The notes beneath the pieces are model-generated. The model saw nothing but the letters and a program-made list of their open reading frames with translations, was not told where the DNA came from and did no database searches. The position numbers and the translations under genes were made by a program. A stretch of 64,000 nt of DNA from Asticcacaulis sp. ZE23SCel15 (GTDB taxonomy: Bacteria; Pseudomonadota; Alphaproteobacteria; Caulobacterales; Caulobacteraceae), in the NCBI RefSeq assembly GCF_030505395.1, contig NZ_CP130044.1, forward strand, positions 2,961,001 to 3,025,000, read 5' to 3'. Position 1 is the first letter of the stretch. The number at the start of each line of letters is the position of its first letter. Positions 44,862 through 54,940 of this stretch are shown here, piece after piece.

Positions 44862-46649
44862 ATGACCCTTATGGCTCAAGTCCCCCCCCAAACTCATGCC
44901 CTCTCAGGTCTGCCGGCTTCAGCCCATGCGCAATGGCAAACCGCCTGCGACGCACTTGCCAGACTCTATAGTGACCATCCGGATTATAGCGCCGCTATGG
45001 CGGAGCTGGAGCGCCGGGTCATCAGCGCCCGTCTGGTGCGGCCCCGGGCGCTTATTGAGTTGGACACCAGCCGTCAGCATGTGCCTGACTGGTATCTTAA
45101 GCCCGGCCGTCCGGCCTATTGCACCTATATTGACCGCTTCGGCAAAACCCTTGCGGGCACATCTCAGCATCTGGATTATCTGAAAGAGCTGAACATAGGC
45201 ATCTTCCACCCCTTGCCCTTGCTTAAGCCGCGCGCGGGCAATAGCGACGGCGGCTTTGCGGTCGCCGATTATCGCCAAACCGACCCGCGCCTTGGCGGAT
45301 TCGACGACCTGAAACAACTGGCCGCCGATCTGCGCGACCGTGATATGTCTCTGGTGCTCGACATGGTGCTCAACCACACCGCCAAGGAACATGATTGGGC
45401 GCAAAAGCAGTTATCAGGCGATCCGGCCTTTCAGGACTTTTATATTGTCCTGAAATCGCAGTCCGACGTCGATGAGTGGGAAGCGTCCCTTCAGGATGTC
45501 TTTCCCGACACCGCTCCCGGCAGCTTTACCTACGTACCCGAAGCTGGTGGGTTTGTATGGACCACCTTCTACCCCTTTCAATGGGATTTGAACTACGCCA
45601 ATCCGCGCGTATTTATCGAAATGGTCGATGTCCTGTTCTATCTGGCCAATGCCGGGGTCGAAGGTTTCCGCCTCGATTCGACCGCCTATCTATGGAAACG
45701 CCAAGGCACGATCAGCCGCAACCTGCCGGAAACCCATGACATCCTGCGGGCGTTCCGCGCCCTGTTGTCGATTGTGGCACCGTCGGTCTTTTTGCTGGCC
45801 GAAGCGATCGAAAGCCTTGAAGCGGTTCTGCCCTTCTTTGGCACACCGCAAAATCCCGAATGTGACCTCGCCTACAATAACGGCGTCATGACGGCGCTAT
45901 GGGGCGCACTGGCCGATCAGAAAACCGATATTTTGCAATCGGTTATTGCCAAAACCACAACAAAACCAGCCCATGGCCAGTGGCTGAACTATGTGCGCTG
46001 CCATGACGATATTATATGGCTGGCTTTAGCTGACAGTGTGCCGATGGCAAGGCTGCAGGGCTGGGCCGATTTCTATGCCGGAAAAGGCGCCTACGCCAAA
46101 GGCCTTTCGTTTCAGGCCCCCGAAGGTTTCCCGGCATCAGGCTGCGGCATGGCGGCCAGCCTGTGCGGCGGTCTTGACGACCCGCAGGCGCTTGATCGGC
46201 TGAAACTGCTGTACGGTGTAACCTATGGCCTGGACGGCGTACCGTTACTTTATATGGGCGACGAAATCGGCCTTGAGAATTTTGAAGCCTTTCGTGATGA
46301 TCCGGCCCTGCGCGATGAAATCCGCTGGCTGCACCGGCCGGACATGGATTGGGAACTGGCCGAAAGACGCCGAAATACCGACACACCACAAGGACAGATT
46401 TTTGACTTTCTCAAAACCCTGTCGCAAAGCCTTAATGCCCTCACGCTCGCGCCGGGGATATCCGTGATGGCCCACGCCTGCCCTTCGGTGTTATGGTTTG
46501 AGCGCCCCTCGGCACAGGGCCGCTTTGTGTGCGTGGCCAACTTCAGCGACGCCCGCGTGGCCATCACCCCGCCGGGTCGGGTTATTGTCGGCGCGGAAGG
46601 GAAGGTATTACCGCCCTATGCGGTTCACTGGTACATCGCGGAGGCTTGA
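44862..46649 (+). CDS. GH13 subfamily 4 amylosucrase / sucrose hydrolase-like enzyme
   Basis: About 595 residues from ATG 44862. An N-terminal helical part is followed by YCTYIDRFGKTLAG and the GH13 barrel. Catalytic residues are D272 (GFRLDSTAYLW), E314 (LLAEAIE) and D382 (RCHDDI). The D-to-E spacing of 42 equals that of Neisseria amylosucrase (D286, E328). No signal peptide, so cytoplasmic: it would act on imported sucrose, releasing fructose and either glucose or a glucan. First gene of the plus-strand operon, 5 bases before a fructokinase gene, which fits the released fructose. Amylosucrase versus sucrose hydrolase cannot be decided. Confidence 0.85.
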   Translation: MTLMAQVPPQTHALSGLPASAHAQWQTACDALARLYSDHPDYSAAMAELERRVISARLVRPRALIELDTSRQHVPDWYLKPGRPAYCTYIDRFGKTLAGTSQHLDYLKELNIGIFHPLPLLKPRAGNSDGGFAVADYRQTDPRLGGFDDLKQLAADLRDRDMSLVLDMVLNHTAKEHDWAQKQLSGDPAFQDFYIVLKSQSDVDEWEASLQDVFPDTAPGSFTYVPEAGGFVWTTFYPFQWDLNYANPRVFIEMVDVLFYLANAGVEGFRLDSTAYLWKRQGTISRNLPETHDILRAFRALLSIVAPSVFLLAEAIESLEAVLPFFGTPQNPECDLAYNNGVMTALWGALADQKTDILQSVIAKTTTKPAHGQWLNYVRCHDDIIWLALADSVPMARLQGWADFYAGKGAYAKGLSFQAPEGFPASGCGMAASLCGGLDDPQALDRLKLLYGVTYGLDGVPLLYMGDEIGLENFEAFRDDPALRDEIRWLHRPDMDWELAERRRNTDTPQGQIFDFLKTLSQSLNALTLAPGISVMAHACPSVLWFERPSAQGRFVCVANFSDARVAITPPGRVIVGAEGKVLPPYAVHWYIAEA

Positions 46650-46654
46650 ACGGC

Positions 46655-47551
46655 ATGGCACGCTTTATCGGCATCGAAATCGGCGGCACCAAGGTCAATA
46701 TAGCCACAGGCACGGGCCCGGAGGATCTGTCACCGACTCTGCGTATTGCAACCCGCACGCCCGAAGCTACCATGGCCGATGTCATCACAGCACTAAAGGC
46801 AATCGAAGGCACGGGGCCAATTGACGCGATCGGCATCGCCAGTTTCGGGCCCATCGAAGTTTCCCAAAACCGCGCCACCTTTGGGCACTTTCGCAAGACC
46901 CCCAAGCCGGGATGGAGCCATTTCGACCTGATGGGGCCGCTGAAGTCTGCCTTTGCGTCCACCCCCATGGCGCTCGATACCGACGTTAATGGCGCGGCCC
47001 TTGGCGAGGCCCGCTGGGGGGCGGCGCGCGGGTTAGACAGCTTTGCTTACGCGACGGTCGGCACCGGAATCGGAGTCGGCATCATCAGCCATAACCAGCC
47101 GATCCACGGTTTGCTGCATCCCGAAGCCGGCCACGTACCGATTCAGCGCGACCCCGCCCGTGACCCGTTTGAAGGGGCCTGCCCGTTTCATGCCGGTTGC
47201 CTCGAAGGACTGGCCAGCGGTCCGGCGATAAAGGCCCGCACGGGCATAGCCGGTGAAGACCTGAGCCCTGACGATCCGGTGTGGTCGCTGGTTGGCGGTT
47301 ATCTGGGGCAAATGTTCTATTCGTTGGCCCTGATCGCCTCCCCGCAGCGTATTCTGGTCGGCGGCAGCGTTGGCCTCAATGCCAGGGTTTTGAGCGCCGC
47401 CCGCGATGAAGCCTTCCGGCTCATGAATGGCTATCTGGAAGCGCTGGAAACGCGCGCCGCCTTTGAGGCCTATATTCAACCCGCGCAGCTCGGCGATAAG
47501 GCCGGGGTTCTGGGGGCGCTGGTTCTGGCTGCCCGCGCAGCGCGACCCTGA
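46655..47551 (+). CDS. ROK-family fructokinase
   Basis: 298 residues from ATG 46655 behind GGAGG. IGIEIGGTKVNIATG is the ATP phosphate loop, ATVGTGIGVGII the second ATP motif, and HPEAGHVPIQRD then CPFHAGCLEGLASGPAI the ROK zinc signature (H...CxxxxxC), which is typical of the fructokinase branch. It would phosphorylate fructose made by the adjacent GH13 enzyme. Cytoplasmic. Confidence 0.85.
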   Translation: MARFIGIEIGGTKVNIATGTGPEDLSPTLRIATRTPEATMADVITALKAIEGTGPIDAIGIASFGPIEVSQNRATFGHFRKTPKPGWSHFDLMGPLKSAFASTPMALDTDVNGAALGEARWGAARGLDSFAYATVGTGIGVGIISHNQPIHGLLHPEAGHVPIQRDPARDPFEGACPFHAGCLEGLASGPAIKARTGIAGEDLSPDDPVWSLVGGYLGQMFYSLALIASPQRILVGGSVGLNARVLSAARDEAFRLMNGYLEALETRAAFEAYIQPAQLGDKAGVLGALVLAARAARP

Positions 47552-47599
47552 TCTATAAACTGCGTCCGGACAACCGGGCCGATCCCTTTGGAGGAAACC

Positions 47600-49648
47600 A
47601 TGTCAGACTACATTAAGCGCCCCTCTTTTGGCATGTTCTGCGCCGCAAGTCTGCTGGCCATGACCGCCACACAGGCCTGCGCCGAAACGGTTGTTACGAC
47701 CTCACCTGACGGGCGCAATGTGATCCGGGTCGAAACCTCAGCGACGGGCCTGACCTATTCCGTCAGCCGCGACGGACACCCAATCATTGCCCCCTCACCG
47801 CTCGGCCTGCGCTTTGATGTCGGGCAGATCGGGGCATCCGCCGTGGATGTGGCGGGGCAAAACACCACGACGGTGAACACCGCCTACACCCCCGTGGTGG
47901 GCAAGGCCGCGCGCGTCGCTGATCATTATAACCAGACCCGGATTGACCTGAACCAGCCGGGTCTGGTGCCGCTCAACTACACCCTGATTGTGCGCGCCTA
48001 TGATGACGGGGTCGCTCTGCGCTACGCCCTGCCCGCGCAGCCGGGTTTGCCGGAAACCCTCAAAATCCGTCAGGAAAACACCCAGTTCAATTTCCCTGCG
48101 GACTATGACTGCGTCGGCAGCAATATCGGCCGCTATGACAGCAGCTCAGAGGCCGAGTTTGATCCGGTCAAGGCCTCAAAGATCCGCGGTTCCAACCGTT
48201 TCATGGCCCCTTTGGTGTGTAAGACGGGGATTGACAACACCACCTTTGCCATTGCCGAATCCGACGTCAAAAACTATCCCGGCGCTTACTATGCCGGACG
48301 GGATGACGGCGGTTTAGGCCTCGCCGTTGTGCTGCCCCCGCGCTTTGACAGCGACCGCGATCTGCGCTTCAAATCGAGCGTTCTGGCGAAGATGTCTCTT
48401 AAGGACGGGTCAGCTAAGGGCGGGTCAGCGCAAACGCCGTGGCGGGTGGTCATGCTGGGCGATACACCCGGATCACTGGTGGCCTCAAACCTGATCCCGA
48501 CACTGGCCGAACCGGACGCGCTTTCTGACACAGGCTGGATCAAGGCGGGCAAAAGTGCCTGGGACTGGTGGAGCAACTGGACGATCGACGTACCCGGCGC
48601 AAAGGCAGGCATAAATACGGCCACCTATAAGGCCTATGTCGATTTCGCGGCCTCCATGAAGCTTGATTACATTCTGATCGATGAAGGCTGGTCGGTCGGC
48701 AGTTCGGTTGAGCCGACCGATAATTCCGATGTGACGAGGGCAATCCCTGCCATGGACATGCCGGAAATTCTTAAATACGCCAAATCCAAAGGGGTTGGCG
48801 TATGGGTCTGGGTGCAATGGAAGCAGCTCGACGCACAGATGGATCAGGCCCTGGCTCAATATCAGGCCTGGGGCATCAAAGGCATCAAAGTCGATTTTCT
48901 GGATCGCAATGATCAGGAGATGGTCGATTACTACCATAAACTTCTGTCTAAGGCCGCTGAGCACCGCATCATGGTCAATCTGCACGGCGCCTATCCGCCC
49001 AATGGGCTGGCCCGTACCTATCCCAACTATGTCACTCAGGAAGGCGTCATGGGCGCGGAATATAACAAGGGCACGACCCGCATCACGGCCACCCACAATG
49101 TGACCCTGCCCTTTACCCGCATGATACTGGGGCCCATCGATTATACGCCCGGAGGATTCCGTCACCTGACGCCCGAAGCGTTTGCGATCCAAAAACGCAA
49201 TAGCGCGCCGTTTGTGCAAACCACGCGCGGGCAGGCTGTGGCCATGTATGTCGTTTATGACTCGCCGTTTGTGACGGTCGCCGACAGTCCGGAAGTCTAT
49301 AAAAAAGCCGACGGATCATGGGCCGATGGCGCTGAATTCATTCGGGATGTGCCCGCCACCTGGGATGAAACCCGCATATTGGCGGGCGATATCGGTCAGT
49401 ATATCGTCACCGCCCGCCGAAGCGGTAAGACGTGGTACATCGGGGCCATGGGAAATGAGGCTCCGCGCGACCTGAGTGTGCCATTGTCATTCCTGGGTAA
49501 GGGAAAATTTAAGGCCCGAATCCATCAGGATGGGGCTGACATCAGTTCATTGTCCGTCAGCGATCAGGTGGTGGCATCTGACGCAACCCTGAACCTGAAA
49601 CTGGCCGCCTCCGGTGGGGCTGTCGCTGTCCTCACCCCCGCCAAGTAG
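47600..49648 (+). CDS. GH97 family retaining alpha-galactosidase-like enzyme, exported
   Basis: 682 residues from ATG 47600 directly behind GGAGGAAACC. A signal peptide ends ACAETV. The GH97 barrel has KVDFLDRNDQ (D432) and GVMGAEYNK (E487). The 55-residue spacing equals that of the nucleophile D415 and acid/base E470 of the retaining alpha-galactosidase BtGH97b; inverting GH97 glucosidases lack the nucleophile Asp. Alpha-galactosidase activity in the periplasm is thus more likely than alpha-glucosidase. It is 48 bases after the fructokinase gene and 10 before the GH36 gene. Confidence 0.85.
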   Translation: MSDYIKRPSFGMFCAASLLAMTATQACAETVVTTSPDGRNVIRVETSATGLTYSVSRDGHPIIAPSPLGLRFDVGQIGASAVDVAGQNTTTVNTAYTPVVGKAARVADHYNQTRIDLNQPGLVPLNYTLIVRAYDDGVALRYALPAQPGLPETLKIRQENTQFNFPADYDCVGSNIGRYDSSSEAEFDPVKASKIRGSNRFMAPLVCKTGIDNTTFAIAESDVKNYPGAYYAGRDDGGLGLAVVLPPRFDSDRDLRFKSSVLAKMSLKDGSAKGGSAQTPWRVVMLGDTPGSLVASNLIPTLAEPDALSDTGWIKAGKSAWDWWSNWTIDVPGAKAGINTATYKAYVDFAASMKLDYILIDEGWSVGSSVEPTDNSDVTRAIPAMDMPEILKYAKSKGVGVWVWVQWKQLDAQMDQALAQYQAWGIKGIKVDFLDRNDQEMVDYYHKLLSKAAEHRIMVNLHGAYPPNGLARTYPNYVTQEGVMGAEYNKGTTRITATHNVTLPFTRMILGPIDYTPGGFRHLTPEAFAIQKRNSAPFVQTTRGQAVAMYVVYDSPFVTVADSPEVYKKADGSWADGAEFIRDVPATWDETRILAGDIGQYIVTARRSGKTWYIGAMGNEAPRDLSVPLSFLGKGKFKARIHQDGADISSLSVSDQVVASDATLNLKLAASGGAVAVLTPAK

Positions 49649-49658
49649 GAGCCAAACC

Positions 49659-51872
49659 ATGCTGGATCGCCGCCATATGTGTCTGGCCCTGCTCAGTGGG
49701 GCCGCCACCTTATCGATACCTCTAAAATCACGGGCCCAGCCGGTCTATGATAGCCCCCAAAAGCTGTTTCGCTTAGATGGCGGCGATGTCACCTATGCGT
49801 TTGGCATAAACCCCAAAGGCCAGTTGGAAGCCATCCACTGGGGCGGGCGTCTGGGCGACGGCGATACTTTGGGCCCGGTCACGGCGCGCGGAGATCACTC
49901 ATCGTTTGATCTGGCAATTTCCGTTTCACCTCTTGAATACAGCGGGTTTGGTGGCGGGATGGTGATTGAGCCGGGGCTGAAAGTCGCCTACCCTGACGGT
50001 AGCCGCGATGTCGTGCTGAACTATCTGAGCCATAGTCTTGACCGCAGCACAATCACCGTGCGCCTGAAAGATATCGCCCGCGAACTTTATGTCGATCTGC
50101 GCTACACCATGGACGTGGATACCGGCGTCCTGTCGCGATCAGCCATGATCGAAAACCGCACAAACGACTGGATTGAGGTGCAGCATTTTGCGGCCGCCAT
50201 TGTCAATCTTCCCGTCAATGATGACTACCGGCTCCACTATCTGACCGGGCGATGGGCGGCGGAGTGGACGCTTCAGGAACGCCCTCTGGAAGCCGGTTCC
50301 ACCGTGCTCGAAAGCCGTCGGGGTTCAACCGGACATCAGAACAACCCGTGGATCGCCATATCCCGGCGCGATACCGATGAAGAAGACGGCCCGGTCTGGA
50401 TCGGGGCTCTGGGCTGGAGCGGGTCGTGGCGCATTAGCATCGATAAGGATGCGGTCGGCGGCGTGCATGTGGTGGCGGGCTATAACCCGTTTGATTTTGA
50501 CTATCGTCTGGCGCCCGGTGAGAAGCTGGAATCGCCCACATTCTACGCGGGTTACAGTGCGCACGGCATGGGCGGGGCCTCACGTCTTATGCACCGGTTT
50601 CAGCGCAATCATATTCTGCCTGGACATCCGTCGCCCAGGCTTCGGCCCGTTCTTTATAACTCCTGGGAAGCGACGACCTTTGCGGTTGATGCCCGTGGCC
50701 AGATGGCACTGGCCGAAAAAGCGGCCGCCCTCGGCATTGAGCGTTTTGTTATGGATGACGGCTGGTTTGGCGGGCGCAATTCCGACAAGGCGGGTCTGGG
50801 TGACTGGTGGGTTAATCCGCAAAAATTCCCCAAAGGCCTTAAGCCCCTGATCTCCAAGGTCCGCAGCCTTGGTATGGAATTTGGCCTGTGGGTAGAGCCT
50901 GAAATGGTCAATGCTGACAGCGATCTTTACCGCGCTCATCCCGACTGGATCATCAACTTCAGGGATCGTCCGCGTACCGAAGGCCGCAATCAGATGGTGC
51001 TCAATCTGGCCCGTCCCGATGTGCGCGATCATTTGCTGGGCGTGCTTGATGGCCTGTTGCGCGGCCACGACATCAGCTTTTTGAAGTGGGACTACAACCG
51101 CAACTGGTCGGAGCCCGGCTGGCCTGAAGTTACGCCCGACCAGCAACCCAAACTCTATGTTGACTATATCCGCAATCTTTATGGGATTCTGGCTGAGCTA
51201 CGCCGCCGGCACCCCACGGTTGAAATCGAATCCTGCGCCGGCGGCGGCGGGCGGGTCGAAATGGGCATTATGGCCCTGACCGATCAGGTCTGGCCCTCCG
51301 ACAACACCGACCCCTATGATCGCCTGACCATGCAGGATGGCTTCAGCCATGCCTATGCACCTGCGGTCATGATGGCCTGGGTGACCAATTCCCCGAACTG
51401 GGTCAATCAACGCACGACGTCTCTGGCCTATCGCTTTCTGTCGTCCATGCAGGGCGGATTGGGGATCGGGGCCAACCTCAATCACTGGGACACATCTGAT
51501 TTTGCGACCGCCAAACGCCTGATTTCTGAATACAAAACCATCCGTAAGACGGTGCAGCAGGGCGACCTCTACCGGGTGATATCGCCCCAGAACGGCTCAA
51601 ATCGTTCCGCGACTTTATCAGTCTCGACGGATCAATCTCAGGCGGTTCTGTTCGCGTTCACGCATTCCAGCACCAGGCTTGATATCTTGCCCGCGATCAC
51701 CTTACGCGGTCTTGATCCCCGCAGAATCTACAGGATACGCGCGATCGAAGGCAGCCTTGCCCCCCGCACGCCGCACGCAGCCAGCGGCGCCTACTGGATG
51801 ACCCATGGCCTCAGTGTGATACAAAAAGGTGACTTTCAGGCCTCTTTGTTCGGCTTTGAGGCTCAGATTTAG
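49659..51872 (+). CDS. GH36 alpha-galactosidase, exported
   Basis: 737 residues from ATG 49659 behind AGGAG. The leader MLDRRHMCLALLSGAATLS has an RR pair and may be a Tat signal. GH36 landmarks: an N-terminal beta-supersandwich, WFGGRNSDKAGLGDWWV, the nucleophile D478 in KWDYNR, and the acid/base D548 in WPSDNTD, 70 residues on as in other GH36 enzymes. It hydrolyses alpha-1,6-galactose, for example from raffinose or melibiose. Last gene of the plus-strand sugar operon. Confidence 0.9.
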   Translation: MLDRRHMCLALLSGAATLSIPLKSRAQPVYDSPQKLFRLDGGDVTYAFGINPKGQLEAIHWGGRLGDGDTLGPVTARGDHSSFDLAISVSPLEYSGFGGGMVIEPGLKVAYPDGSRDVVLNYLSHSLDRSTITVRLKDIARELYVDLRYTMDVDTGVLSRSAMIENRTNDWIEVQHFAAAIVNLPVNDDYRLHYLTGRWAAEWTLQERPLEAGSTVLESRRGSTGHQNNPWIAISRRDTDEEDGPVWIGALGWSGSWRISIDKDAVGGVHVVAGYNPFDFDYRLAPGEKLESPTFYAGYSAHGMGGASRLMHRFQRNHILPGHPSPRLRPVLYNSWEATTFAVDARGQMALAEKAAALGIERFVMDDGWFGGRNSDKAGLGDWWVNPQKFPKGLKPLISKVRSLGMEFGLWVEPEMVNADSDLYRAHPDWIINFRDRPRTEGRNQMVLNLARPDVRDHLLGVLDGLLRGHDISFLKWDYNRNWSEPGWPEVTPDQQPKLYVDYIRNLYGILAELRRRHPTVEIESCAGGGGRVEMGIMALTDQVWPSDNTDPYDRLTMQDGFSHAYAPAVMMAWVTNSPNWVNQRTTSLAYRFLSSMQGGLGIGANLNHWDTSDFATAKRLISEYKTIRKTVQQGDLYRVISPQNGSNRSATLSVSTDQSQAVLFAFTHSSTRLDILPAITLRGLDPRRIYRIRAIEGSLAPRTPHAASGAYWMTHGLSVIQKGDFQASLFGFEAQI

Positions 51873-52216
51873 GGGCCTTACGGCGATCGTCACTTCAGCC
51901 CGCAGACGCATCAAAATTCCACCTGAAAACGGATAAAAAGTTCGTCCGCTTGTATTAACGAAACACATGTAAGAAATGCCTTCTGAAGCCATCAGGCAGC
52001 TCGGCGCCCAAAGCGGTCATTCGGCGTACGCCAAAACATCACATCACCTGACATTCCTCCCTTGCGCTTTCGACGCATGACTTAGAACGACATGACTTAG
52101 CATGTGATACTCGCAGGGCCACTCGGGGATCTATTAAGGTTGGGCACTACACCGCATATGCTCGCTATCCCCCCTTGACTTTTTCGGGGGGCTGACGTGT
52201 CCTTATAAGCGGGGGC
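51873..52216. other. Intergenic region after the sugar operon
   Basis: 344 bases. It contains a half copy of the dispersed repeat at 52004-52024 (GCGCCCAAAGCGGTCATT). No gene and no clear terminator are seen. Confidence 0.45.
52004..52024. repeat. Half copy of the dispersed repeat (left half only)
   Basis: GCGCCCAAAGCGGTCATTCG with no right half at the expected distance. Confidence 0.55.
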
Positions 52217-52852
52217 ATGGGGACAATGGTTTTACCACCGATTACATCTTGGGACGATATAGGTGCGATTGCGTCTATAATTTTTGGCCCAGCCATAGTT
52301 TTATCTTTGTATGCCGCTTTCCGGCAAATCAGAGCTCAAGCGGAGGTCAGTCGCCGAGAGTTATCGTTTAATGGCATGATTGCGTTCAACGAAAAATTCG
52401 AGCGATCTTCGGATATGTACCAATCCGTCCACGCACGATTTGCAAATGACGACCGTTCCGTCAACTTTCAGACCGCTAAGCAGGTATTTAATGGCTACTG
52501 GCGATTGGTCCACGAGGAATTCGTGTTCTTTAAAGCTGGTCTTATTCCCATGGATATATTTGTTGGCTGGATGCAACTTAGCTACAGCCAGATAGCGGGA
52601 GACTTAAACATCCCGTACTTTGCAAAAGACGGCTCCGAGCAGGCTATAAATTCCCGGGAGCGGTTCGAAACCATCATTTTAAATGGCCGCTACCACAATC
52701 ATCCTGACTTCTGCACATTTTTTACAGATGTGTACAACCTGAGAGCCCCCGGCTGCGCTGACGCCGTTTTACCCAAGGCGGCACGGTATCGCATAATTGA
52801 CCGATATGTGCGCACCTACGCAAGAAGACATAAGATTAAGCCCGTTATCTGA
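52217..52852 (+). CDS. Membrane-anchored protein of unknown function
   Basis: 211 residues. One hydrophobic segment near the N-terminus (about 14-33, DIGAIASIIFGPAIVLSLYAAF) is followed by a helical basic cytoplasmic part (RQIRAQAEVSRREL...) that resembles the small DUF4760-like membrane proteins. GCGGGGGC precedes the ATG. Composition is less GC-rich than the neighbouring sugar genes. It stands alone. Confidence 0.6.
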   Translation: MGTMVLPPITSWDDIGAIASIIFGPAIVLSLYAAFRQIRAQAEVSRRELSFNGMIAFNEKFERSSDMYQSVHARFANDDRSVNFQTAKQVFNGYWRLVHEEFVFFKAGLIPMDIFVGWMQLSYSQIAGDLNIPYFAKDGSEQAINSRERFETIILNGRYHNHPDFCTFFTDVYNLRAPGCADAVLPKAARYRIIDRYVRTYARRHKIKPVI

Positions 52853-52984
52853 AAAACACCTCCAAGGCCTCTCGTGTCTAAGATTTTCTGGACGCTATGG
52901 TTGCGGCGCACAGGTGTCACGCTCGCGATTTACTGGTGGGTCGGCAATGCCTCCTCTGTCTTTTCGAAGGCTGAATGGGCAGCC

Positions 52985-54188
52985 TCATGCAAAACAATGA
53001 GGCACGAAACGGGACCGGTCATCGGTAATAGCGTGGTCGCTTTCGCGAATGCCGATGCCTTGGGGTTCTCCCCCGATGACCCAACTCCCCATCAGCGCAT
53101 AGGCCCCTGAAAGCTCATCACGGAACAGGCTCGCAAATTCCTGATAGACGAAGGCGTTGTCACTATAATTGCCGTCGGTGCGCTCGGCGGCAGAGGCTTC
53201 TCCGCCCCGGAAAACCGAGACATTCTGTCCCTCACGCCCCAGCGCGGGCTTACGCACAAAAGCCCGACCAGAAATCTTGAAAGGCTTTCTCACTGAGTTG
53301 CGTATCCAAAAGATATGGACTGTCGGGATACATATCCCGCATCTTCACCAATAGCAGCTTGTTGGAAAGAAGCATCTTCCAGGCCGGCTCGAACAAGCGG
53401 ATGTTGCCCTTCAATACGGCGGCGGCAAGCTTTGGGCCATAGTCATCGGCCAAAAGCCAGTCCCACGGATATAGCTTGAACAACAGGCGGATCGGCACGT
53501 TGTATTGATCGACGAACGTGCCGCCCTCGACCTCACTAAAGCCAATTTGATCAATAGGCACAAAGCTGACCTCAAGGCCCGCTTCGCGGGCCACGCTTTC
53601 GATGTAGGCGACTGTGCCTGTATCTTCGTCATGGGGGAAAACACAACTAACGTGCAATACGGCCTGGCGCTGGTGCTCTCCCAATAGGCCGACTTCACGC
53701 TCGGACTTAAGCGCCCGCATGCGCTCGACCAGTGCCCGATGCATATCGTTATATTGGTTGGTGGCGCCCTCACCGACCGTATCCGTCAACCACGTCCATT
53801 GCACAACGGCCGCTTCAAGCAGACTGGTCGGCGTATCGCCATTGTACTCCAGCATTTTCGGCGGGCCTGAACCATCATAAGCGAAATCGATGCGACCGTA
53901 GATGTCGCGTTCATCCCTCAACCAGCTCTGCTCGATGAGCCGGATCGCATCCGCGTCGTATCCATAGGCTGGTAACGCGTCCTCGGCGATAATCGCGCCG
54001 ACCGCTGACAGGGCCATTCGGTGGCAGGCTTCCGTCGCGTCATGGATTGTCTCGATCTCCGCCGCAGTAAAGCGGTAAAAAACGCCTTCATTCCAATAGG
54101 GCAAATCACTGGTTGTGTGCCACAACATCCCCTCCGCTTCGACGCGCGCCTGCCAATGCGGCCGTGGCGAAATAAGACAGCGTTCCAT
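52985..54188 (-). pseudogene. Glutathionylspermidine-synthase-like (YgiC/YjfC) ligase with a frameshift
   Basis: From ATG 54188 (GGAGAG upstream) the minus strand encodes the N-terminal 313 or so residues of the family (MLEYNGDTPTSLLEAAVVQW, LFKLYPWDW, WKMLLSNKLLL). At about 53265-53290 the frame changes: frame 1 ends FWSGFCA-stop, while frame 2 continues ISGRAFVRKPALGREGQNV...GSWVIGGEPQGIGIRE...SRFVPH, the rest of the ATP-grasp domain. One base gained or lost explains both. The full-length gene would end at 52985. As read, the product lacks the ATP-binding end and would be inactive. No long homopolymer lies there, so a real mutation and a sequencing error are both possible. Confidence 0.85.
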
Positions 54189-54199
54189 GCGCGTCTCTC

Positions 54200-54916
54200 C
54201 TAACCGCAACAGCTTCCGCGCGACGTCGAAGATTTGCCAAAACCGCCGCGTGACGAAGCTTGATAACGGTTATTGGTGTCACCATAGGTGCCACGCGCGG
54301 CATAGCCACGGCCGGACGGATCGGCCTGCAGATCCATGGGCGATGGCAAGGCACGGCTACCATTTGCGGTCGGCGCGACACTGTAGCCGAGCGGACGGGT
54401 TCCGCTGCCGCCATAGGTCGACACCTGACCGCCGCGGTTGACAAACACCGGATAGGCGCCGGAGTGATTTCCGCGCTCCCGTTCCCGCATGTAGGCGTTG
54501 CGCGACATATTATTCATGGCATTGGACATCATATAGCCAGCCATGAGCGGCACGAACCAGTTGCCACCGGATGGATTGGCGCGGCTTTCGCAATTGCCCG
54601 CGCCGTACTCGGCCTCACATTGCTGTTTTGCCGTAAAGCCCGGTTGCTGCTCTTGCCACTGCCAGGCCTCAGCGAAGGCCGTTTCGCAAAGCGTGTCGTC
54701 GTCCTGAGCCGCCTTGCACTCATCCAAGGTCTTGTAGACAAGCATCTGCTCTGTCGGCGGCGCGGCTTGTGGTGCAGGTGTTTGCGGCCCGCAGGCCGAT
54801 AACATTGCCATTGCCGAAGCCGTCCCGGCAAGGACAGCGATCCAACGCGCTTTACGACGGTTTAGGCCAGTGAGGTATCCCGTTCGGTAGGCCTTGGTAG
54901 AATTATATGAGGTCAT
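54200..54916 (-). CDS. DUF1190 (YgiB/YjfM-like) lipoprotein-like protein
   Basis: 238 residues. The N-terminus has a basic stretch (RRKARW), a hydrophobic segment and then MLSACGPQ, which fits a lipobox with lipidated Cys. The body follows DUF1190 (TLDECKAAQDDDTLCETAFAEAWQWQEQQPGF, CEAEYGAGNCE, the GNWFVPLMAGYMMS region), and the tail is G/S/R-rich ending SRGSCCG. In E. coli ygiB and yjfM precede the ygiC/yjfC ligases, as here. Confidence 0.85.
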   Translation of the reverse strand: MTSYNSTKAYRTGYLTGLNRRKARWIAVLAGTASAMAMLSACGPQTPAPQAAPPTEQMLVYKTLDECKAAQDDDTLCETAFAEAWQWQEQQPGFTAKQQCEAEYGAGNCESRANPSGGNWFVPLMAGYMMSNAMNNMSRNAYMRERERGNHSGAYPVFVNRGGQVSTYGGSGTRPLGYSVAPTANGSRALPSPMDLQADPSGRGYAARGTYGDTNNRYQASSRGGFGKSSTSRGSCCG

Positions 54917-54940
54917 GATTTAATCTATTGGTCGCATGCA

